Source of the DNA: DUZB01 sp964407525
GTDB lineage: Bacteria; Desulfobacterota; DSM-4660; Desulfatiglandales; Desulfatiglandaceae
Direction: 5' to 3'
NCBI GenBank assembly: GCA_964407525.1
Contig: CAYOWC010000019.1
Location: forward strand, 1-33,627
DNA: 33,627 nt
This document shows, one piece after another, positions 1 to 7,068 of the stretch. Position numbers and translations under genes: made by a program. Within the stretch, counting starts at the first letter, position 1. Every line of letters begins with the position of its first letter. The notes under the pieces are model-generated. The model was not told the DNA's origin and did no database searches. It saw only the letters and a list, made by a program, of their open reading frames with translations.

Positions 1-8
1 CGTGTGTC

Positions 9-27
9 TTTTTGAAACTTTCAAAAA
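9..27. repeat. short AT-rich palindrome
   Basis: TTTTTGAAA and TTTCAAAAA face each other across a single base, giving an almost perfect 19-base palindrome. It could be a protein-binding dyad or part of a terminator for a gene left of the window. Nothing nearby decides between these. Confidence 0.35.
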
Positions 28-93
28 ACTGTAAAAGCGGATCTGTTTGTGTGTTTAAACGAAATTAGCCCGGTGTTGTGGCTGCCTGAAAAG

Positions 94-123
94 GCTTGAC
101 TTTAGAAAGAGAAAAAGTCAAGC
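94..123. repeat. 10-bp inverted repeat (stem-loop) upstream of the HEPN gene
   Basis: GCTTGACTTT at 94-103 and AAAGTCAAGC at 114-123 form a perfect 10-bp stem with a 10-base loop. No T-run follows it on either strand, so it is not a standard intrinsic terminator. It may be a processing or operator site for the downstream toxin-antitoxin pair. The rest of 1-263 shows no gene I can support. Confidence 0.5.
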
Positions 124-263
124 TTAATCTAACAAGCATGAGCTTCATCTGACTTCTATAACATGTGACCTTATTCCCTCGCAAGTTTCGTAATGGAATT
201 GAATAGCGAGAGAGAACGGTGAAGCGAATTGCTCCGAAGCAGGGGAACGCGACCTCTTAGAAA

Positions 264-662
264 ATGTATCAGAATAATGAAAAACTGAAAACCTATTGGG
301 TAGTCAGCTCCAATAAAGATTGTCGAGCAATGATACATTTATTGGAGAAAGGTGATTTCACTTGGTCCCTGTTTATCGGTCATCTTGTTATAGAGAAACT
401 TTTGAAAGCTTGGTACGTTCAAAGCACGTCGAAAACTCCACCGTTTATCCATGACCTGGTACGATTGGCCGAAAGGAGTGGGTTGGCGTTGAGCGATGAG
501 CAAAAGGACATCCTCGATACGATATCTGCTTTCAACATCACAGGTAGATACGACGATTACAAGATGGAGTTTCATAAGAAGTGCACAAAAGAATTCACTG
601 AAAAATGGGTCCAGCATATCAAGGAGTTCAGGCGATGGATGAAAGAAAAGCTTCTGAAGTAG
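264..662 (+). CDS. HEPN-domain protein, toxin-like partner of an MNT pair
   Basis: This 132-aa protein has the length and helical character of the COG2250 HEPN family. The N-terminal helix pair carries the family-like segment GHLVIEKLLKAWYV (about residues 38-51), and a C-terminal segment holds RYDDYK, like the RYPD motif common in that branch. The classical Rx4-6H RNase motif of HepT-type toxins is not obvious, so activity should not be assumed. The gene overlaps the following nucleotidyltransferase gene by 28 bases, which is typical of HEPN/MNT modules in which the nucleotidyltransferase neutralises the HEPN partner by modification. No clear ribosome-binding site precedes the ATG. The family call is firm and the toxin role is inferred from the pairing. 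Confidence 0.8.
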   Translation: MYQNNEKLKTYWVVSSNKDCRAMIHLLEKGDFTWSLFIGHLVIEKLLKAWYVQSTSKTPPFIHDLVRLAERSGLALSDEQKDILDTISAFNITGRYDDYKMEFHKKCTKEFTEKWVQHIKEFRRWMKEKLLK

Positions 663-943
663 CCAGGCGATATGTGGCTTACATCAAAGAGAAACATCCA
701 GACATCAAGAAGGTCTATCTTTTTGGATCATGCGCTAAGGGTGGTTTTGGCGCAGATAGTGATATTGATTTGGCGATTATCTTTGAAAATCTGTCTGATA
801 CTTTTGAGATGCAGGTCCAGTTAATGAAGCTCAGAAGAAAATTTGATACGAGAATTGAGCCACACCCCTTTAGGGAATCCGATTTTGATTTTTCGAATCC
901 CCTTGTCAGAGAGATTTTGACAACCGGTCGAGAAGTTGCTTGA
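635..943 (+). CDS. minimal nucleotidyltransferase (MNT), antitoxin-like partner of the HEPN protein
   Basis: This is a 102-aa protein of the DNA polymerase beta-like nucleotidyltransferase superfamily. The signature is clear: GSCAKGGFGADSDIDLAI gives the GS motif followed by the D-x-D metal-binding pair, and a third acidic position probably lies in the RIEPHPF region. An in-frame ATG exists at 605, but the one at 635 is preferred because AAGGAG (621-626) lies 8 bases before it. In characterised HEPN/MNT modules the MNT protein transfers AMP to the HEPN toxin, and that is the inferred role here. The gene lies within the end of the HEPN frame, so the two are translationally coupled. Confidence 0.82.
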   Translation: MDERKASEVARRYVAYIKEKHPDIKKVYLFGSCAKGGFGADSDIDLAIIFENLSDTFEMQVQLMKLRRKFDTRIEPHPFRESDFDFSNPLVREILTTGREVA

Positions 944-1037
944 GACAAAACTTCATTTTCTTGAGGAACTGGAACTGGAAGAGTGAAGTAAACCAGCCGT
1001 TCTTATTAAGAATGCTTTCCGGATTTTGCAGAAAGGT

Positions 1038-2027
1038 TCAGTCTCTTGCATTACAGGTAATGCCGGTGATCTGGTCTTCTTGAAAATCAAACAGCACTTC
1101 GGATTCCTGTCTGCTGGTCACGGCGACGGTACGGCCATCCGTTACCTTTCCCACAACGGCGGCGTCGATGCCCCTTTCATGAAACAGATCGATTATTCGG
1201 GCTGAAAATTCCGGTTGGGCCGACAGGATAAATCCAAAACTTTGAAAGGAAAGGAGCCATTGAGACAGCTCCAAGGGGGCAGGGCAGGGGATGGCTGCAA
1301 GGTCTATTAACGCCCCCCGTCCCGAGTTTTCCATCATAATGGAAAGGGTCCCAAGAAGGCCCGCATTGCTAACGTCTTTACAGGCACAGGCCCATTTCCG
1401 TTCTGCAATGAGGGGAAGGGCCTCCAGGCGGTAAAGCAGTTCTTCGGTGGTCTTCCCTGAGTTTGCATCCCAGCTTGTGACCGAGGCACAGCCCATCTGC
1501 CCGCTGAGATCCGCGGCAAAGAGAAGATCGTCACCAGGCTCTGCCAGGTGGCTTCGGAGTAGTTTTTTCGCGCGGCCCAGGATGGCCACGGAAAGGGAAG
1601 GGGTGTCTAATGGTGCGTCCGGATGGAGATGCCCTCCCACCATGGGGACGTTTAATTTCTCGCATCCCTTTTGTATGCCGTCAATAACCTTGGACCGGTG
1701 CGCTTTATCTCCGCTGGCCAGCACATTAACCATGGCCATGGGCCTTCCGCCCATGGAATAGATATCATTGACTGTCACCATTACCGAGGCCTTTCCGGCC
1801 GCATAGGGTTCATTCTGAAGGAGCTTTGTCATCATGCCATCGGCAGCGAGAAGCAGGTATTCATCTTTGAAGGGTATGACCGCCGCATCGTCGCCGTAAT
1901 TGGGAAGCTGGGGGCCGGTAACGCCGTGAAGAATGAGTTTGTCGTAAACCTCCGCGATGGGCTGTTTGCGTACAAGTCCCATGTACTCTCGTGTATTTTT
2001 GACAACTTCGGACAGGTTCATTTTCAT
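1038..2027 (-). CDS. AIR synthase-related protein (PurM/ThiL/HypE fold, sll0787 or methanogenesis-marker-2 type)
   Basis: This 329-aa protein has the two-domain PurM-like ATP-binding fold. The N-terminal half shows GDDAAVIPF (about residues 45-53) and AADGM, which bind metal-ATP in this superfamily, then TVNDIYSMGGRPMAMVNVLA and GGHLHPDAP. The second half shows DVSNAGLLGTLSIMMENSGRGA. The pattern fits the AIR-synthase-related family found in the Nit1C cluster and in methanogen marker protein 2 rather than true PurM. Its reaction is unknown, and a phosphoryl-transfer step is inferred from the fold. GAGGA shortly precedes the ATG. The radical SAM-GNAT gene lies upstream on the same strand, 314 bases away, which supports a shared pathway although the gap is long for one operon. 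Confidence 0.8.
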   Translation of the reverse strand: MKMNLSEVVKNTREYMGLVRKQPIAEVYDKLILHGVTGPQLPNYGDDAAVIPFKDEYLLLAADGMMTKLLQNEPYAAGKASVMVTVNDIYSMGGRPMAMVNVLASGDKAHRSKVIDGIQKGCEKLNVPMVGGHLHPDAPLDTPSLSVAILGRAKKLLRSHLAEPGDDLLFAADLSGQMGCASVTSWDANSGKTTEELLYRLEALPLIAERKWACACKDVSNAGLLGTLSIMMENSGRGALIDLAAIPCPAPLELSQWLLSFQSFGFILSAQPEFSARIIDLFHERGIDAAVVGKVTDGRTVAVTSRQESEVLFDFQEDQITGITCNARD

Positions 2028-2048
2028 GTGTTCCTCACGTGAAAAGTA

Positions 2049-2083
2049 CAGTAGGCAGCAAACAGTAGGCAGAAGGCAGTCCC
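2049..2083. repeat. heptamer tandem repeat, CAGTAGG-like units
   Basis: Five consecutive 7-base units start with CAG, and two of them are exactly CAGTAGG. The period is maintained over 35 bases although the units have diverged. It lies in the 314-base spacer 2028-2341, which otherwise holds REP-like palindromes and a second heptamer array and no supported gene. Confidence 0.7.
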
Positions 2084-2124
2084 GCGTTATCGGATTTCCT
2101 CAAAGGCCTCATGGTAAATTTCCC

Positions 2125-2143
2125 CTCGTTCCTACGCTCTGCC
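2125..2143. repeat. REP-like half element
   Basis: The segment opens with CTCGTTCC and continues TACGCTCTGCC. CTCGTTCC is the reverse complement of the GGGAACGAG end found in two other palindromes of this window. The second arm is degenerate, so only half of the usual palindrome is left. Confidence 0.45.
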
Positions 2144-2198
2144 TTCCAGTTACGAACCGTTTATTGTATGACATTATGATTGCATGGTCTCGAAAACC

Positions 2199-2246
2199 GA
2201 GGCGGAGCCTCTAAAAATTCATTCCCAGGCAGAGCCTGGGAACGAG
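2199..2246. repeat. REP-like double hairpin
   Basis: Two short hairpins lie side by side. GAGGC-GGA-GCCTC occupies 2199-2211. The stronger TTCCCAGGC-AGA-GCCTGGGAA occupies 2222-2242 with a perfect 9-bp stem and runs on into CGAG. The GGGAACGAG terminus matches a widespread class of bacterial extragenic palindromes. Such elements usually need a RAYT transposase in trans, and none is in the window. Confidence 0.7.
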
Positions 2247-2299
2247 GTCTAAAGTTTCTTCCTTTATCAGGTTGGCCTTGTTACCAGCCAGTGGTTACG

Positions 2300-2327
2300 C
2301 TGACTTCTGACTTCTGACTTCAGACTT
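2300..2327. repeat. heptamer tandem repeat, CTGACTT units
   Basis: Three exact copies of CTGACTT are followed by one copy with a single change (CAGACTT), giving 28 bases with a strict 7-base period. The array ends 14 bases before the end of the radical SAM gene, so it sits where that transcript ends and could lie in its 3' untranslated region. Confidence 0.8.
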
Positions 2328-2341
2328 CCGTTTTTCGGATT

Positions 2342-3859
2342 CTATTCTTCAAGATTTGCTTCCATCAATTGATGGGGCTTCCCGAAATGGTCTTGAACGG
2401 GTCCTACGCTTTTCCATCCCAACTGCTCAAAGAAAGGTATATTGTTTTTCTGAATGTGGGCTGTAAAATGGTTGCAGCTTTTTTTTTTCACGAGAGCCAC
2501 TGCTTCCTTCACTAAAAGCTCCCCGGCGCCTGATTCCCTGAACCCTTTTTGGACGGCGAGCCTTCCTCCAATCCAGTCCCCGTTTCCCGTCCCTGCAGAG
2601 TATACCCGCACCGTTCCAACAACGCGACCGTCCTGTTTGGCTACCAGATGAATCCCCTTTGAATCATGTTTGTCCGTATCCGCATTTTTGAAAATCCTCT
2701 GTTCTTTGACAAAGACCGCCTTTCGAATTTGGAAAGCTTTCAGACGCTCTTCCTCCGTCCTTGCAGGGTGACAGACAATAGACCCCACAGGCTGTTCAAA
2801 GGCGGGCAGGGCGGAACAGGCGCCGCAACGAACGCATCCGGCTTTGCAGGCGGCCGAAGAAAGCCCTTTGTTCTTCAGGGTTTCTGCTACCTTTTCGTAA
2901 ATATCCAGCATGATTCGGGGATCAGGAGGAAGATGCTTTCCCATGGGTGATCCCGGAATCGGCCTCAGGGGAACTACAAAGGGATAGACCCCGAGGTCTG
3001 CCAACATTTCACTGCCTGAAATCACGCTGTGTTGCTTTTCGCCGAGGCCCGCGATAACAAAGCTGCTTACCTGGTTTGGACCAAAGAGCTCAACGGCCTC
3101 TTTCCAGGCTTCGGTATAGCGTTTCAGCCCGATGGCGGCTTTTGCTGGAGCTACTTTGGCCAGGGTATCGAAATCGAAACTCTCTATATGGATCCCGACC
3201 GTATCCACGCCGACCTCTTTTAACAGATAGAGTGTTTCCAGAAAGGGAGGTGGCTGAAATTGGACGTGAACAGGGAGTCCAGTTTTTTCTTTAATGGCCT
3301 GAGTGCATTCAGCGAGAGCCCGTATTTCAGACCCTGGAGGAGTCCCCGTACCTGTTGTAAGGACGACATGGGTAACGCCATCAAGGGACTGAGCGTGGGC
3401 GGCAACTTCGGAAATTTGAGCCGGGGTTTTGATGGGGATTGTGTTATTGTTTTTGAGAGAAAGCCCGATTCCACAGAACCGGCATTGTTGCCTGGTTTTC
3501 CAATATACGCAGGTCTGGATGATCGAACTGGCCAGGCAGTCTTTTCCGTGGAGCAGGGCAATTTGTGAATAGGGTACTCCTTCCTTCGTAGAAGACCCAT
3601 AGAATGCCGGTATGGTTACAAGACCTACGGGGAGGAGTTCCTCCCCGAATTTGAAAAGAATCGTTCGATCCCCTTCTTTTCGGATGTGGTAGGGAGATTT
3701 AGAAACAAAAGGGCTTGCTACAGGTGCATTGACGGCTTTCCCATCAATGACGAGCGATCCCGCTTCCGCGGGACCTGCCCCACCCTCTCTTTGAAGGACC
3801 TTTTGGTGAATCCGTACACCAAAACTCTGTATTTCGGTTATGATGGTCGCAATGTCCAA
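2342..3859 (-). CDS. radical SAM protein fused to a GNAT acetyltransferase domain (MSMEG_0568/MSMEG_0567-like)
   Basis: This is a 505-aa two-domain protein. Residues about 80-330 form a radical SAM barrel whose cluster ligands appear to be C117, C126 and C129, an unusual C-x8-C-x2-C spacing instead of C-x3-C-x2-C. The motif is followed by LTTGTGTPPG. A second cysteine cluster, CKAGCVRCGAC, lies just after the barrel and could hold an auxiliary cluster. Residues about 355-505 form a GNAT domain (GTVRVYS, then GGRLAVQKGFRESGAGELLVKEA as the acetyl-CoA-binding region). In many Nit1C clusters these are two separate genes, and here they are one chain. The start is TTG at 3859 because AAGGAG (3867-3872) lies 7 bases before it and no ATG is near. 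The substrate is unknown. Confidence 0.8.
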   Translation of the reverse strand: MDIATIITEIQSFGVRIHQKVLQREGGAGPAEAGSLVIDGKAVNAPVASPFVSKSPYHIRKEGDRTILFKFGEELLPVGLVTIPAFYGSSTKEGVPYSQIALLHGKDCLASSIIQTCVYWKTRQQCRFCGIGLSLKNNNTIPIKTPAQISEVAAHAQSLDGVTHVVLTTGTGTPPGSEIRALAECTQAIKEKTGLPVHVQFQPPPFLETLYLLKEVGVDTVGIHIESFDFDTLAKVAPAKAAIGLKRYTEAWKEAVELFGPNQVSSFVIAGLGEKQHSVISGSEMLADLGVYPFVVPLRPIPGSPMGKHLPPDPRIMLDIYEKVAETLKNKGLSSAACKAGCVRCGACSALPAFEQPVGSIVCHPARTEEERLKAFQIRKAVFVKEQRIFKNADTDKHDSKGIHLVAKQDGRVVGTVRVYSAGTGNGDWIGGRLAVQKGFRESGAGELLVKEAVALVKKKSCNHFTAHIQKNNIPFFEQLGWKSVGPVQDHFGKPHQLMEANLEE

Positions 3860-3884
3860 AAAACAACTCCTTCATTCTTTAAAC

Positions 3885-3911
3885 CACGAATCAGACGAAT
3901 CACACGAATAA
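3885..3911. repeat. nonamer tandem repeat, CACGAATCA-like
   Basis: Three 9-base units (CACGAATCA, then copies with one or two changes) run without a break. The array lies in the untranslated region just upstream of the radical SAM-GNAT gene. The 325-base spacer 3860-4184 holds this array and the fold-back element at 4016-4141 and no supported gene. Confidence 0.65.
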
Positions 3912-4015
3912 GACACTGGTCATAAATTACTTCCGTTAGTAAATGATATAGCCATCCATTCCCTATTTACCCCACGTATGCATTACCACGCTGGAGCATG
4001 GCAACTGGAAAAAGA

Positions 4016-4141
4016 GAACCGCAGAATATCGAACAAGGAACCGCAGAATATTGAAGTGTGGATCTTCGCTCTGACTTTTTCAGAATTAAAGAGATCAATG
4101 GAACACCTTCCTTCGACATTCGTTATTCCTTGTTCGATATT
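4016..4141. repeat. fold-back (MITE- or REP-like) element with internal direct repeats
   Basis: AATATCGAACAAGGAA at 4025-4040 is matched perfectly by its reverse complement at 4126-4141. Inside, an imperfect arm (GAATATTGAAG against CTTCGACATTC) continues the pairing, and GATCT/AGATC plus CTGA/TCAG form inner hairpins. The 14-base GAACCGCAGAATAT occurs twice on the left side (4016-4029 and 4038-4051) with a 22-base period. No gene of matching conservation is present, so this is best read as a non-coding mobile-type repeat. Confidence 0.65.
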
Positions 4142-4184
4142 GAATATTCGCTTTTCATGGCGTTTCACACGACTTCTAAATCCG

Positions 4185-4781
4185 CTATGAAGCCAGGCGT
4201 AGAGCCAGCTCTGCGACCCTGCAGCCTAAGTTTCGAACGGTCTGGAGACCAAATTCATCCCCTTCAACTCCATCCGGATGGCCGCTCCATACTGTCCCGC
4301 CAAAATGGGCCGTGGGTGCACCGTCACTCACAACGACCATGTCCTGTGCCAACATGGAGGCATGGACTTGCTGGATTACGCTTCCCTGGCCTCCATTGCG
4401 AAATCCTCCCAGAGCAATGGCTCCTCCCACCACATTCTTGAATAGAAACCCGTTTCTCCGGAACATGACGCATCGGTCAAGAAAAGCTTTGCACTGAGTA
4501 GTCATGGTGCTCAGGTAGACCGGTGTGGCCACGATCATCCCAACCGGTTCCGGATTGGACAGAATAGGAATCAGTTTATTGAAATCGTCTTTCTGGCTGC
4601 ATTCGAGCGTTTTCGCGCAATGGCCGCAGGCGATACAACCCCCAACCTTCATTTCCGCCAAATCGATAATCTCCGTTTCCATCTTGGGAAATTTTTCCAT
4701 GATGGTTTTCATACAATAATCTAAGACATACTTCGTGGTTTTCCCTTTTCTTGGGCTACAAGCTACTCCGATAATTTTCAT
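4185..4781 (-). CDS. flavodoxin-like iron-sulfur flavoprotein / NAD(P)H-dependent FMN reductase
   Basis: This 198-aa cytosolic protein has a flavodoxin-like fold. The N-terminal MKIIGVACSPRKGKTTKY supplies the FMN phosphate loop (SPRKGKT). Residues about 50-65 hold CIACGHCAKTLEC, a compact C-x2-C-x2-C-x5-C motif as in the Isf family, where it binds a [4Fe-4S] cluster next to FMN. ATPVYLSTMTTQCKAFLDR is the typical second flavin-loop region. The frame extends to a TTG at 4799, but the ATG at 4781 is preferred because AGGAG (4788-4792) is correctly spaced. It is downstream of, and co-oriented with, the ABC transporter. The likely role is small-scale electron transfer to an unknown partner. Confidence 0.85.
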   Translation of the reverse strand: MKIIGVACSPRKGKTTKYVLDYCMKTIMEKFPKMETEIIDLAEMKVGGCIACGHCAKTLECSQKDDFNKLIPILSNPEPVGMIVATPVYLSTMTTQCKAFLDRCVMFRRNGFLFKNVVGGAIALGGFRNGGQGSVIQQVHASMLAQDMVVVSDGAPTAHFGGTVWSGHPDGVEGDEFGLQTVRNLGCRVAELALRLAS

Positions 4782-4821
4782 GTTTTTCTCCTGTTTCAAT
4801 TAAAGGTTTTTATCTTCTCCC

Positions 4822-4909
4822 GCAGAGGCGCCGAGACCCAGAGGGACATGAGGATAACAACCGTCCCTCTTTCATTTTCTTTCATTCTCTGCGCCTCAGC
4901 GTCTCTGCG
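4822..4909. repeat. inverted pair of GCAGAG-rich repeats overlapping a gene end
   Basis: CGCAGAGGCGCCGAGACC begins one arm (4822-4844). A 23-base arm of the same family lies inverted at 4887-4909 and matches it at 19 of 23 positions. Between them AGAGGGAC (4841-4848) pairs with GTCCCTCT (4863-4870). The right arm lies inside the 3' end of the ABC ATPase gene and encodes its last residues. Arms of this CTCTGCG type are common intergenic repeats. Confidence 0.6.
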
Positions 4910-5694
4910 CGATACACATCAGATTCCTCCGCCATGGTTTCAAGCACCTCCCTCCGAAGGGCATTGCATTCAGTGCTTGTGCGATCTCTTGGCCTGGGAT
5001 AGGGCACATCAAACTCCCCGATAATCTTAGCGGGCCGTTTTGAAAGGACTATGATCCGGTCGCTCATGAAAACCGCTTCGTCCACATTGTGGGTTACAAA
5101 CAGGATGCTGATTTTCCTGGTCTGCCATACATCGAGAAGAAAGGTCTGCATATGGTTCCTTGTCTGGCTGTCAAGCGAACCAAAGGGCTCATCCATCAGG
5201 ACCACTTCCGGGTTTGTAACGAGGGTCCTGGCAATGGCGACCCGTTGTTGCATGCCTCCGGATAAATGGCGGGGATAGCTGTTTTCAAAACCGGCCAGAC
5301 CGAAATTTTTAACATATTCCATGGCTGCTGTTCGCCTCTTCGCCTTCGGGACAGACAGGTTTTCGAGACCGATTTCTATGTTCTGAAGGGTTGTTCGCCA
5401 TGGAAAAAGTGCATATTCCTGAAATACGAGTCCTATTTGGTTTTCCTCTCGGGAGGCTTTACCGCCATCTGTAAATATATGTCCGGCAGAAGGGTCTTCA
5501 AGCCCCGCGATGATTTTAAGAAGCGTCGTCTTTCCGCATCCGCTCGGTCCAATAATAGAAACGAACTGCCCTTTTTCGACTTTCAGGGTAATGGGTTCAA
5601 GGACTGAAACAGCCCTGCCCCCTTTCTCACCGGAAAAGTTTTTTGTAAGGCCTGAAAGTTCGAGGCTCGGTGCGGATTGTTCATTTATTGCCAT
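4882..5694 (-). CDS. ABC transporter ATP-binding protein, SsuB/TauB/NrtD family
   Basis: This 270-aa nucleotide-binding subunit has all motifs: Walker A GPSGCGKTT (residues 49-57), Q-loop VFQEYALFPW, signature LSGGMQQR, Walker B VVLMDEPFGSLD and H-loop FVTHNVDEA. It powers import together with the permease encoded just upstream (10-base overlap, so the two are co-translated). The family imports nitrate, alkanesulfonates, taurine, thiamine precursors or aromatic acids, and the substrate cannot be told here. The last nine residues (RAETLRRRE) are encoded by a repeat arm, so the original C-terminus has probably been replaced or extended by repeat sequence. Confidence 0.93.
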   Translation of the reverse strand: MAINEQSAPSLELSGLTKNFSGEKGGRAVSVLEPITLKVEKGQFVSIIGPSGCGKTTLLKIIAGLEDPSAGHIFTDGGKASREENQIGLVFQEYALFPWRTTLQNIEIGLENLSVPKAKRRTAAMEYVKNFGLAGFENSYPRHLSGGMQQRVAIARTLVTNPEVVLMDEPFGSLDSQTRNHMQTFLLDVWQTRKISILFVTHNVDEAVFMSDRIIVLSKRPAKIIGEFDVPYPRPRDRTSTECNALRREVLETMAEESDVYRAETLRRRE

Positions 5695-6440
5695 CGAATA
5701 ATCTTTTTTTCCACTGTCTTCAAAAGATGGTTGATGAGAAGTCCGATCAGACCAATGACCAGCATACCCGCGATGATTTCATCAGGCCGCTGGATATCTC
5801 TCGCGGTCATGATCATATACCCAAGTCCGTAGCCGGATCTTACCCCTGTAAATTCCGCCGCCACGAGGGTCATCCAACCGATTCCAACCCCGATTCGCAA
5901 TCCCACGAATATGGAGGGGATTGATCCTGGAATCACCACTTTAAAAAAGATGTCCGCGGGTTTTGCATGCAGGGTTTTCATAGCCTCAAAGAAAATCGGG
6001 TTGATGGACAGTGCTCCGGAAATCGTGTTGAGCACAATCGGGAAAAACGCCCCTAAGAAAATGATGAATGCCGCTGATTTCATACCGATACCGAACCAGA
6101 GGATCGCAATGGGTATCCAGGCTAACGGGGGAATCGGTCGGATCATTTCTATGATGGGGTTTACCATAGTTCTGAGGCGCGGGGACCATCCGATGAGCAA
6201 TCCCAGAGGGATGCCCAAAAGTGCAGCTGCTGCGAATCCCATGGCGACACGGATGATGCTGTACAGACAGTGGTAGTGCAGGAGTTGCCCGGGAGGCATA
6301 CCCACAATAAGAAGATCTTTGAATCCCAGGATGATCTGGACAGGAGATGGAAGCAGGTTGCCCCGGATAATCCCGAAAGAGGACAACCCCTGCCAGCTTA
6401 CGACCAGAATGAGGGGGACAAGGTACCGCTCTATCTTCAT
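5685..6440 (-). CDS. ABC transporter permease, SsuC/TauC/NrtB family
   Basis: This inner-membrane permease is 251 aa from the chosen start, with about six hydrophobic segments. The coupling-helix region (AMKTLHAKPADIFFKVVIPG) contacts the ATPase. The reading frame extends to a GTG at 6515, but neither start has a good ribosome-binding site. The ATG at 6440 is chosen because MKIERYLVPLILVVSWQ gives the normal family N-terminus and length. Its partner substrate-binding protein is encoded at 7069-8034, with a toxin-antitoxin pair lying between the two. Confidence 0.88.
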   Translation of the reverse strand: MKIERYLVPLILVVSWQGLSSFGIIRGNLLPSPVQIILGFKDLLIVGMPPGQLLHYHCLYSIIRVAMGFAAAALLGIPLGLLIGWSPRLRTMVNPIIEMIRPIPPLAWIPIAILWFGIGMKSAAFIIFLGAFFPIVLNTISGALSINPIFFEAMKTLHAKPADIFFKVVIPGSIPSIFVGLRIGVGIGWMTLVAAEFTGVRSGYGLGYMIMTARDIQRPDEIIAGMLVIGLIGLLINHLLKTVEKKIIRWQ

Positions 6441-6566
6441 CTTTAGATTACTTTTTTGAGAATTCCCAAGGTTTATTATCAATTTGGGCGGGAACTTAAA
6501 AAAAATTGGATTCACACCAGTCCACGAAAAAAAACAAAGTCAAGCTACAATATGGATGGGTTTCGG

Positions 6567-6785
6567 TTATACGTTTGATTCACATGCGGTTCGCTTTGCG
6601 ATGAGTTCTCGAACTATTGGAACTAGTTCGTTAGGTATTTCCATATAGGTATGCCCCGGTTCTTCAAAGGCTGCCTCGTCCTCTGCAAGAGTTTCGTATT
6701 CGGACTGGGATTCATAATGGTCCAAGACGCGTTTGACGCGCACTTCATCCCAGCCGGATGGAAAATTGTTTTTATTCTTTATCAT
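6567..6785 (-). CDS. small acidic protein, putative antitoxin of a DUF4258-type pair
   Basis: This is a 72-aa, mostly hydrophilic and acidic protein that I cannot place in a named family. A basic stretch, WDEVRVKRVLDHYE, near the N-terminus is followed by a glutamate-rich middle and an amphipathic C-terminal helix (ELVPIVRELIAKR). Its ATG overlaps the stop of the upstream toxin-like gene by 4 bases (ATGA), which is the normal arrangement for a translationally coupled toxin-antitoxin pair. The antitoxin role rests on position, size and charge only. Confidence 0.6.
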   Translation of the reverse strand: MIKNKNNFPSGWDEVRVKRVLDHYESQSEYETLAEDEAAFEEPGHTYMEIPNELVPIVRELIAKRTACESNV

Positions 6786-7066
6786 TTCTTTTTCCTCCTT
6801 TGTCGTCGACGGTACGCTTTCAGTGGTTTTCCCGACAATTCGTAAGCCGTAACGACAAAAACGCTTTCAGGAAACGGATCGGGAACATAAATAACACGAA
6901 GATACCTTCCCGATTCAGTTTTTCCGATCGCTACCCGTGAGCCTTCTTTACCAGGACGATCTTCACCCGGTCGTTCCAGAACATTCTGCACTTCATCTTC
7001 CCACACCCCATGACTGTGGATATGGGGTTGGTGGGTCTCTTGATCAATATAATAGCGAATTTCCAT
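6782..7066 (-). CDS. DUF4258-like small basic protein, putative RNase toxin
   Basis: This is a 94-aa protein. The core runs HIHSHGVWEDEVQNVL, RVAIGKTESGRYLRVIYV, VFVVTAYELSGKPLKAYRRR and ends in a lysine/arginine tail. Small proteins with a histidine-led N-terminal strand, a G-R-x-L-x-V strand and a final YRRR motif belong to the DUF4258/BrnT-like, RelE-fold group of toxins. Its start lies 3 bases after the stop of the substrate-binding protein gene, and its stop overlaps the partner gene, so the pair is carried inside the transporter operon. Family assignment is by pattern only. Confidence 0.65.
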   Translation of the reverse strand: MEIRYYIDQETHQPHIHSHGVWEDEVQNVLERPGEDRPGKEGSRVAIGKTESGRYLRVIYVPDPFPESVFVVTAYELSGKPLKAYRRRQRRKKK

Positions 7067-7068
7067 TC

